Positions 6,224 through 11,484 of a DNA stretch of 11,484 nucleotides are shown in pieces. The DNA is from Flammeovirgaceae bacterium (GTDB lineage: Bacteria; Bacteroidota; Bacteroidia; Cytophagales; Cyclobacteriaceae), in assembly GCA_947457025.1 (NCBI GenBank), contig CANGUI010000034.1, positions 1 to 11,484 of the forward strand, written 5' to 3'. Numbering within the stretch: position 1 is the stretch's first letter; every line of letters starts with the position of its first letter. The translations under genes were made by a program, and so were the position numbers. The notes beneath the pieces were generated by a model. It saw nothing but the letters and a program-made list of their open reading frames with translations. It searched no databases and had not been told where the DNA came from.

Positions 6224-7330
6224 TTATCGGGTAGCGAAAGCGGTGCGCACCAGCGACTGGATGTCCACCACCACCTTTTCGAAGGGCGGCAGTGCCAGAT
6301 TACTGAGCACGATGACCGTGATGTTTTTGTTGAGGTAGCGGATGACGTACGTTTGATACCCCGGGTTGTCGCCTGCGTGGTGAACGAACGGCCCCAGCAC
6401 CGGATCGTCCGACAATTCCCAGCCGAAGCCATAGGGTGACGCAAGGCCATTGTTCAGGATGGCCGGCTGCAATGCCTCGCGCAACGTGGCGGGGGAGATG
6501 ATGCGGGATGAATATAAGCCCTGGTCCCACCGCAGCATGTCGCGGCTGGTGGAACTGATGCGGCCGGGGCCTTTTCGGTTGCCAAGCCAGATCGTGTAGT
6601 TCGAAGCCGGGAAGGAGTCCGCCTGCACCGGTCTGCCTTTGGCCGAATCGTAGATGTGGCCCCACGCCATGTGGGGCAGTGCTATTTTTTCGTCGCGTGT
6701 GCGGATGGCGGTTTGGTGCATGGCCAGCGGCTGAAAAATGCCTGTCCGACACAGTTCGGCAAAATCGCGGCCGGCGGCACGTTCGGCTACGGTGGCGAGC
6801 AGCATGTAGCCCGTATTGCTGTAGGCATAGCGTTCACCCGGTTGGAAAAGGACGGGAGGAGCAAAGCGGGCGAGGTAGGCAATGTTCTCTTCATTCCCGG
6901 CTACGCGCGACTTATCCCAGTGGGCATCCATCACTGCCTGGTAGTCGGGCAACCCGGAGGTGTGGTTGAGCAGGTGGCGGAGCGTGATGCCGCGGTAGGG
7001 CAGTTCCGGGATGTAGCGGTGCAGCGTGTCATCCAGGCGCAGTTTACGTTCGTCGTGCAATTGCATGATCACCATCGCGGTAAACGCTTTGGATACCGAT
7101 GCCAATTCAAAAACGGAAGCGGTATCGAGCGGTTTTTGCAGGCGGAAGTCGCGGAATCCGCGGGCGCGGTGAAATACCGGCTTGCCCTTCTCGGCCACGA
7201 GTACAACACCGTTGAAATGGCGTGCAGCCAGCAGCGAATCAAGCCGCATGGTGAACGAATCGGAGGCAGTTTGGCGCGTGCAGGAAGCCAACACCAAAAC
7301 CAGGGAAAATGTGAAAGCAGACCGGGTCAT
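6224..7330 (-). CDS. Serine hydrolase lipoprotein of the beta-lactamase/DD-peptidase fold
   Basis: The 368-aa product has a lipoprotein signal peptide (LVLASC, Cys17). The three active-site motifs of class C beta-lactamase-like hydrolases are in order: SVSK (Ser78 nucleophile, Lys81), YSN (Tyr170, Asn172) and HAG (His318-Gly320, in place of KTG). LLNHTSGLPDY (120-130) and FQPGERYAYSNTGY (162-175) are family signatures, as is the GFGWEL stretch near 301. Such proteins include DD-peptidases, esterases and peptidases; HxG instead of KTG is common in the esterase/peptidase members, and I cannot name the substrate. Many are not antibiotic-resistance enzymes and this one should not be assumed to be. 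The frame runs to 7417, but the ATG at 7330 starts the signal peptide and avoids overlapping rsmG, so it was chosen. Confidence 0.88.
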   Translation of the reverse strand: MTRSAFTFSLVLVLASCTRQTASDSFTMRLDSLLAARHFNGVVLVAEKGKPVFHRARGFRDFRLQKPLDTASVFELASVSKAFTAMVIMQLHDERKLRLDDTLHRYIPELPYRGITLRHLLNHTSGLPDYQAVMDAHWDKSRVAGNEENIAYLARFAPPVLFQPGERYAYSNTGYMLLATVAERAAGRDFAELCRTGIFQPLAMHQTAIRTRDEKIALPHMAWGHIYDSAKGRPVQADSFPASNYTIWLGNRKGPGRISSTSRDMLRWDQGLYSSRIISPATLREALQPAILNNGLASPYGFGWELSDDPVLGPFVHHAGDNPGYQTYVIRYLNKNITVIVLSNLALPPFEKVVVDIQSLVRTAFATR

Positions 7331-7336
7331 TTTTTG

Positions 7337-7344
7337 TAACTTTG
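7337..7344 (+). promoter_or_regulatory. Candidate -7 element of the rsmG promoter
   Basis: TAACTTTG matches the Bacteroidota -7 consensus TAnnTTTG exactly. It would put the transcript start a few bases later and leave a leader of roughly 15-20 nt before the proposed TTG start at 7368. No clear -33 TTG is seen at the usual distance, which lowers confidence. Confidence 0.45.
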
Positions 7345-7367
7345 AGAAACACAAATTACAAAATACT

Positions 7368-7997
7368 TTGTCCGACCTGACGCGCATCTTCCAGTATTTT
7401 CCCGGTCTCACCGACACCCAGCAGGAACAATTGGCGCAGTTGTTTTCACTTTACGCAGACTGGAATGCGAAGATCAACGTGGTCTCCCGGAAAGACATGG
7501 ACCACTTTTACATCAATCATGTGTTGCACTCGCTCGGCATTGCGAAGGTGGTGAAATTTCTTCCGGGTGCAGACGTGCTGGATGTTGGCACCGGTGGCGG
7601 CTTTCCGGGAATTCCGCTCGCGATCCTGTTTCCGGAAACGCAGTTTCACCTGGTTGATTCGATTGGCAAGAAGATCATGGTGGTGGAGGCGGTAGCCCGT
7701 GCCCTTGCGCTGAAGAATGTCCGCGCGCAGCAGATCCGTGCCGAGCAGGTGCGCGGGCAGTATGATTTTGTGGTGAGCCGGGCGGTGACACGCATGAAAG
7801 AATTTTATGGCTGGGTGCAGGGCCGCGTGAAGCGCGAGTCACGCCATGAGCTCTTCAACGGGATTCTCTACCTCAAAGGCGGTGACCTGACGGCCGAGAT
7901 GGGCGAGCTGCGCAAGCCCTTTTCGGAATATCTGCTGGCCTCTTTTTTTGAGGAGCCCTTTTTCGAAACCAAGAAAGTCGTTTACGTACCCCTTTAG
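7368..7997 (+). CDS. rsmG: 16S rRNA (guanine-N7) methyltransferase RsmG
   Basis: RsmG methylates N7 of the guanine at position 527 (E. coli numbering) in 16S rRNA using S-adenosylmethionine. The 209-aa product matches the family's usual length of about 210. It has the N-terminal helix region with YADWNAKINVVSRKD (29-43) and HVLHSL (51-56), the SAM-binding loop LDVGTGGGFPGIPLA (71-85), the acidic end of the next strand at HLVDS (94-98), and VVSRAV (135-140). The frame is open further upstream, to an ATG at 7182 that would overlap the divergent hydrolase gene by about 150 bp and add sequence unlike RsmG. I chose the TTG at 7368 (Leu in the track frame, initiator Met) because residues from there align with the family's N-terminus and a TAnnTTTG box lies just upstream; the GTG at 7311 is less likely. 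Loss of RsmG in other bacteria can give low-level streptomycin resistance. Confidence 0.92.
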   Translation: MSDLTRIFQYFPGLTDTQQEQLAQLFSLYADWNAKINVVSRKDMDHFYINHVLHSLGIAKVVKFLPGADVLDVGTGGGFPGIPLAILFPETQFHLVDSIGKKIMVVEAVARALALKNVRAQQIRAEQVRGQYDFVVSRAVTRMKEFYGWVQGRVKRESRHELFNGILYLKGGDLTAEMGELRKPFSEYLLASFFEEPFFETKKVVYVPL

Positions 7998-8131
7998 CGC
8001 AGAAAAACAAGGACGACCGTGGAACGCAGGAGGTGCGGGGGCCGGTTTTGCAGGATGATCCGGTTAACATCGGGGAAGTTTTCCGGCTATTCGTTTGCTT
8101 TATTCGGAAAACCATAACACTTTGCCAAACT

Positions 8132-8689
8132 ATGAAACGCCTCCAGTTCATCGCGCTGTTCTTTTTAGCACTCTTTGTGCTGAACGCGGCCGGTTATTAC
8201 TGGTTGCTGGCGGAGACGCGCCAGCGCGACCACGAGGAGGCGCAGATGTTCTGGCAGGAACGGCAAAATGCGGTGGAGGATTTGATTACAATGAAGATTC
8301 CCCTGGCGGTGCCCTACCTGCAGGGTTCAGCTGAATTTGAAGCGACCTCCGGTCAGGTAAAGTTTCAAGGCGAGTACTATCAGTTGGTCAGACAAAAACT
8401 TCAGAACGACACATTACACGTGGTGTGCGTGCGCGATGGCCAGGCGAAAGCCCGCCACCAGGCGCTGGCCGAGTTTGTACAGCAGTTTGCACAAGCCGGA
8501 GAGGATGAAGAGAAGCCCCTCACCGGTGCTGTGCTGAAGAATTTCTCCAAAGATTATGTTTCCCTCTCCATCCGGTTGGAGAGTCAGGTAGCGGGCTGGG
8601 TATCCTCCTGCTGCCCGGCCGTGTGCGCCCACTCCGAAGTCATCGACTTGCGCACAGAGATTAGCACGCCGCCCCCGCAGGTGGCGTAA
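8132..8689 (+). CDS. Small membrane-anchored protein of unknown function with a C-terminal cysteine cluster
   Basis: I do not recognise a named family. The 185-aa product begins with a basic residue pair and one hydrophobic helix (residues 5-26, FIALFFLALFVLNAAGYYWLL), either an uncleaved anchor or a signal peptide. An acidic, Gln-rich linker follows, then a mixed domain (about 55-150) containing GEYYQLVRQKLQNDTLHVVCVRD. Near the end are Cys160, Cys161, Cys165 and His167 (CCPAVCAH), and the protein finishes with a proline triplet. The Cys/His group could bind a metal or form disulfides outside the cytoplasm. The open frame begins at 8033, but the ATG at 8132 directly precedes the hydrophobic helix. 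It lies 99 bp before the barrel gene on the same strand and may be co-transcribed with it. A TTTG (8094-8097) and ACACTTTG (8117-8124) with 19-bp spacing form a weak promoter candidate. Confidence 0.7.
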   Translation: MKRLQFIALFFLALFVLNAAGYYWLLAETRQRDHEEAQMFWQERQNAVEDLITMKIPLAVPYLQGSAEFEATSGQVKFQGEYYQLVRQKLQNDTLHVVCVRDGQAKARHQALAEFVQQFAQAGEDEEKPLTGAVLKNFSKDYVSLSIRLESQVAGWVSSCCPAVCAHSEVIDLRTEISTPPPQVA

Positions 8690-8788
8690 ATACCCTTTCT
8701 TTTTTCTTGCCGTACGTCCCGCCGCTCTGGCAGCGTGGAACACCTGCGCAAGCTTTTTTACGGTATTTGTTAGTCAATCCATTTTATC

Positions 8789-9712
8789 ATGTATCGATTT
8801 TTACTGATCCTATTCTTCGTGCTGCCCGCGTTGGTGCCGGCACAAAATCTCACCGATGGGCTGATGATGTCCAAAGGTGATTTCTGCACAGGCTTTGTCT
8901 ATACGTACGACACCTGGCGCAGCTATTGGGAAGGAACCCTGAATCGCCAAAATGGAAACATCGGACGCGTGTCCACGCAGGCCATCACCTACATGGGCAA
9001 CTACGGAATCAGTGCCAAAGCGAATCTCATTGCGATGGTGCCCTACGTGGCCACGAAGGCCAGCGCCGGTACGATGCGCGGCCTGGAGGGCGTGCAGGAC
9101 CTGACGCTGGGGCTGAAGTACCGGCTGCTACGCAAAGGCGAAGACAAAGTGCGGTACTTCACGCTCTTTGGCGTGGGCATCGTTTCCACGCCGCTGTCCA
9201 ACTATACGCCCGACTATTTACCCTTTTCCATCGGCCTGCAGTCCACGAATGTCAGCGGCCGTCTCACCGCCAATTACACCCACTACCACAAGTATTATGT
9301 CAATGTATCAGGAGGTTACACGTGGCGCAGCAACGTAACACTCGACCGCCCCTCGTATTTCACCGACGGCCGCATCTTTTATACCGATGAAGTCTGGATG
9401 CCGAATGTGTTCGACTATAATATTGAATTAGGAAGAATCAAAAATGGCTTACAGGTGACGCTCAGCTACCAGCAGCAAAACACCCTGGGCGGGGCGGATA
9501 TCCGCCAGCAGGATATGCCCTTTGTTTCCAACCGGATGAATTTCGGCAGAGTGGGCGCGTTGGTGATGTATTACCTGCCCTTTCACCGCCAGCTGGCCGT
9601 CCGCGCCATGGTTAACCAAACCGTTTCCGGTCGTAACGTGGGCGAGTCCACCACGCTGTTAGGCGGACTGCTGTACACCTTTCACATCATTAAGCCCACC
9701 TCCTCAAATTAA
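8789..9712 (+). CDS. Outer-membrane beta-barrel protein, transporter-like
   Basis: The 307-aa product has a cleavable signal peptide (MYRFLLILFFVLPALVPAQ) and then a chain of alternating polar and aromatic residues typical of beta-strands, for example ISAKANLIAMVPYVATKA, VRYFTLFGVGIVST, RLTANYTHYHKYYVNVSGGY and the closing TLLGGLLYTFHII. The early VQDLTLGLKYRLL segment (about 101-113) resembles the MetA-type phenol-degradation/transporter barrels often annotated simply as transporter. It should sit in the outer membrane; what passes through it is unknown. The stop codon is 5 bp before the next gene's ATG, so the two are almost certainly co-transcribed and translationally coupled. No classical Shine-Dalgarno sequence is visible before the ATG. 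Confidence 0.8.
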   Translation: MYRFLLILFFVLPALVPAQNLTDGLMMSKGDFCTGFVYTYDTWRSYWEGTLNRQNGNIGRVSTQAITYMGNYGISAKANLIAMVPYVATKASAGTMRGLEGVQDLTLGLKYRLLRKGEDKVRYFTLFGVGIVSTPLSNYTPDYLPFSIGLQSTNVSGRLTANYTHYHKYYVNVSGGYTWRSNVTLDRPSYFTDGRIFYTDEVWMPNVFDYNIELGRIKNGLQVTLSYQQQNTLGGADIRQQDMPFVSNRMNFGRVGALVMYYLPFHRQLAVRAMVNQTVSGRNVGESTTLLGGLLYTFHIIKPTSSN

Positions 9713-9717
9713 GGTTT

Positions 9718-11289
9718 ATGCAAACGCACATCTCTCTATTTTTCCGGATGGTAGTTGTACTCGTACTCTTTGCCGGTTGCAGCAAAGAGCTGGATGAAGT
9801 GGAGGCCATCCCCGTGGCGGCTCCGGCCACTACCGATGCCAACGCAGGTACCTGGCGCATGAACGTATTAACCAGCGCTACACAGGTAGCGGTGGCCGCG
9901 CCTGCGGCCGTTACGTCTGATGCCTACAAGGCCGAACTTGAAGCCGTGAAAACGGCGCAGGGAAAGCTGACCGCCCGGCAGCGCGCGATTGTGGCACACT
10001 GGAGTGCCGGCGGCGTGCTGCGCTGGAACCAGTTTCTGCGCGGCCTGGTGGCCCGGTTTAATCTGCCGCCAGCGCCGCTTGCAGACGGCACCTATCCCAC
10101 ACCGGATGCAGAAAATCCATTTGGCAATCCGGAGTTTCCGTTTGCCAACCCGCCGTACTCCGCGCGTGCCTACAGCTACGTGAGCGTGGCCCAGTACGAA
10201 GCACTCAAGGCTGCCTGGGCCTACAAGTATCAGTACAATCGCCCCGCGCCCTATAACGTGGACAACGCCGTGCAGGCATTGATGCCGAAGAGCGATCTTC
10301 CTGCTTATCCATCTGAAGATGCGGTGCTCTCGGGCGTCACAGCCGAGATGATGAAAGTGTTGTTCCCCGCCGCCGTCCGTGAGATTACTCTTTATGCAGC
10401 CGAGCAGCGCAATGCAGCGCTCTGGGCGGGCAAGGCTGCGGCCAGTGATATTTCCGCCGGCCTCGCGCTGGGAAAATCGGTTGCCACGCTGGTATTGGCG
10501 CGTGCTGCCGGTGATGGCATGCGCACTGCCATTGGCAACAGTGCGCAATGGAAACTGCTGGAAGACAATACTCTTGCGCGCGGCGAGATTCCCTGGCGCA
10601 GCATGGAAGATCCTCCGCGCCCTCCGATGTTGCCGTTCTTCGGCTTGCGCCAGATCGGCTCCGCCACCGTGGGCGTACGGTTGTGGAATATGACCGAAGC
10701 GCAGCTGGTAGCCGAACGGCCCCAGCCGCCCCCGTCCACCAGTTCGGACCTGATGAACAAGGAACTGAATGAAGTGAAAGAGTTCGCTGCGAACATGACG
10801 CGCGAGCGGCTCGCCATTGTGCACAAGTGGGCCGATGGCGTAGGCACCTACACACCGCCCGGCCACTGGAATGATCTGGCAGCCGAATATATCGCCGCGG
10901 CACGGATGAGCGAAGTGCGGACGGCCCGCGCCTTTGCGCTGCTCAATATGGCCCTTCACGATGCGGCCGTGGCATGCTGGGAGGTGAAATATTTCTATTT
11001 TAACCCGCGGCCTTCGCAGTTGGATCCGTCCATCAAAACGGCCACGGGCCTCCCGAATTTTCCTTCCTTCACTTCGGGTCACTCTACATTCTCGGGTGCT
11101 GCCGCCACAGTGCTGTCCTATCTGTTTCCGGGGCAAACCACCTACTTCAATGAGCAGGCGAGCGAAGCATCGATGTCCCGCCTGTACGGTGCCATCCATT
11201 ACCGGGCCGATTGCGAGATGGGGTTGAAACACGGTAAGCGCGTAGGGGAGTTTACGGTCGCCAGCGCCAGCACCGATGGCGCCAACTAA
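9718..11289 (+). CDS. Vanadium-dependent haloperoxidase / PAP2-superfamily lipoprotein
   Basis: The 523-aa product has a lipoprotein signal peptide ending FAGC (Cys21) and should be anchored outside the cytoplasm. The C-terminal half carries all three motifs of the vanadium haloperoxidase/PAP2 phosphatase superfamily: K-x6-RP (Lys424, Arg431), SGH (453-455, in PSFTSGHSTFSG) and SR-x5-H-x3-D (Ser487, Arg488, His494, Asp498). These bind vanadate or phosphate, and His494 is the expected vanadate-ligating or nucleophilic residue. Family members oxidise halides with peroxide or hydrolyse phosphate esters; the sequence alone does not decide which. The N-terminal half (about 85-240) repeats the same pattern in degenerate form, with K-x4-RP (170-176) and PSED (198-201) in place of PSGH, so it is probably a structural, inactive copy. 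It follows the barrel gene after 5 bp, and similar barrel-haloperoxidase pairs are seen in Bacteroidota, suggesting a shared envelope function. Confidence 0.9.
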   Translation: MQTHISLFFRMVVVLVLFAGCSKELDEVEAIPVAAPATTDANAGTWRMNVLTSATQVAVAAPAAVTSDAYKAELEAVKTAQGKLTARQRAIVAHWSAGGVLRWNQFLRGLVARFNLPPAPLADGTYPTPDAENPFGNPEFPFANPPYSARAYSYVSVAQYEALKAAWAYKYQYNRPAPYNVDNAVQALMPKSDLPAYPSEDAVLSGVTAEMMKVLFPAAVREITLYAAEQRNAALWAGKAAASDISAGLALGKSVATLVLARAAGDGMRTAIGNSAQWKLLEDNTLARGEIPWRSMEDPPRPPMLPFFGLRQIGSATVGVRLWNMTEAQLVAERPQPPPSTSSDLMNKELNEVKEFAANMTRERLAIVHKWADGVGTYTPPGHWNDLAAEYIAAARMSEVRTARAFALLNMALHDAAVACWEVKYFYFNPRPSQLDPSIKTATGLPNFPSFTSGHSTFSGAAATVLSYLFPGQTTYFNEQASEASMSRLYGAIHYRADCEMGLKHGKRVGEFTVASASTDGAN

Positions 11290-11297
11290 GTTTTTAT

Positions 11298-11323
11298 CGC
11301 GATGAAAATCGCGTCGTGATTTT
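11298..11323 (+). terminator. Probable terminator after the haloperoxidase-like gene
   Basis: A perfect 6-bp stem CGCGAT/ATCGCG closes a GAAA tetraloop (11298-11313) 8 bp after the stop codon. A TTTT run follows six bases later, and the sequence beyond stays T-rich. The stem is short and the T run displaced, so it is likely but not certain. Confidence 0.55.
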
Positions 11324-11346
11324 GGTTTGGTTTAGCCCGGAATTGT

Positions 11347-11379
11347 CATTAGGAAAAAGTTCTAATGGCGGCCATTAGA
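11347..11379. promoter_or_regulatory. Overlapping inverted repeats with two exclusive pairings
   Basis: CATTAG (11347-11352) can pair with CTAATG (11362-11367) across a 9-nt loop. The same CTAATG also belongs to a longer palindrome, TCTAATGGC (11361-11369) and GCCATTAGA (11371-11379), centred on G11370. The two hairpins cannot form together. This could be a repressor site or a switchable leader structure ahead of the next gene. Confidence 0.45.
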
Positions 11380-11442
11380 GAAAACATGTGAAAAAGATTT
11401 GATAATCAACATTTTAAGTTGTGCAAAGAGTCCTTAAATTCG

Positions 11443-11457
11443 GTCAGATTTTCTGAC
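11443..11457. repeat. 6-bp inverted repeat before a possible gene start
   Basis: GTCAGA-TTT-TCTGAC is perfectly symmetric and ends 7 bp before an ATG at 11465. Its place suggests an operator, or a hairpin that would influence initiation, but six base pairs can occur by chance. Confidence 0.4.
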
Positions 11458-11464
11458 AAAGTCT

Positions 11465-11484
11465 ATGGACTATAAAATCGAGTT
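11465..11484 (+). CDS. Possible 5' end of a further gene (cut by window edge)
   Basis: ATG at 11465 opens a frame MDYKIE that stays open to the window end. The preceding 100 bases are AT-rich and hold hairpins, unlike coding DNA here, which fits a promoter and leader. Six codons are too few to identify or confirm a protein. Confidence 0.3.

Noticed and set aside
6224..7330. Serine hydrolase as an acquired antibiotic-resistance beta-lactamase
   Set aside because: The fold matches, but it is a lipoprotein with HxG in place of KTG and no AmpR-type regulator or mobile element nearby, which fits the broad esterase/peptidase group better.
6656..7339. 227-codon open frame on the plus strand
   Set aside because: It is antisense to the serine hydrolase, which has SxxK, YxN and HxG motifs in order.
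9868..11232. 454-codon open frame on the minus strand
   Set aside because: It is antisense to the haloperoxidase-like gene, whose full set of motifs and lipobox are on the plus strand; the translation is rich in His, Arg and Gly with no recognisable domain, as expected from high GC in the opposite strand.

Overview
The window looks like a chromosomal segment of a Bacteroidota bacterium, most plausibly Cytophagales or a relative. The signs are short upstream motifs resembling the Bacteroidota -7 element (TAnnTTTG, best copy at 7337-7344), few Shine-Dalgarno sequences, several lipoproteins with an SPII box, a DTE-type proteorhodopsin with Met at the tuning position, and an outer-membrane barrel paired with a vanadium-haloperoxidase-like protein. 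The genus cannot be fixed from the sequence. No tRNA, rRNA, CRISPR array, transposase or integrase was found.

Layout. Positions 3-293 (+) hold the 3' end of an unrecognised reading frame containing a 23-bp repeat. Converging on it is 478-2514 (-), a secreted GH65 enzyme that looks like an alpha-glucosidase rather than a phosphorylase. Next is an isolated, single-gene light-driven proton pump (proteorhodopsin, 2882-3616, -) with its own strong terminator (2795-2823). It has long non-coding stretches on both sides; the one upstream (3617-4175) contains palindromes and two identical 17-bp direct repeats. Then come a 2,4-dienoyl-CoA-reductase-type SDR (4176-5033, -), divergent from an OmpA-domain coiled-coil lipoprotein (5123-6076, +). 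A serine beta-lactamase-fold lipoprotein (6224-7330, -) is divergent from rsmG (7368-7997, +), with only 37 bp between the two chosen starts. The right end is a rightward run: a small membrane-anchored cysteine-containing protein of unknown function (8132-8689), an outer-membrane beta-barrel (8789-9712) and, 5 bp after it, a vanadium-haloperoxidase/PAP2-like lipoprotein (9718-11289). A hairpin-rich AT-rich leader follows, with the possible start of another gene at the window edge.

How the genes relate. Most are independent housekeeping or envelope functions rather than one pathway. The clearest functional pair is the barrel with the haloperoxidase-like lipoprotein. The strongest single observation is that the rhodopsin carries glycine (Gly143) at the helix-E position where xanthorhodopsin has the fenestration that accommodates a carotenoid antenna, so it may be an antenna-assisted pump. 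I saw no convincing novel defence or mobile system here.
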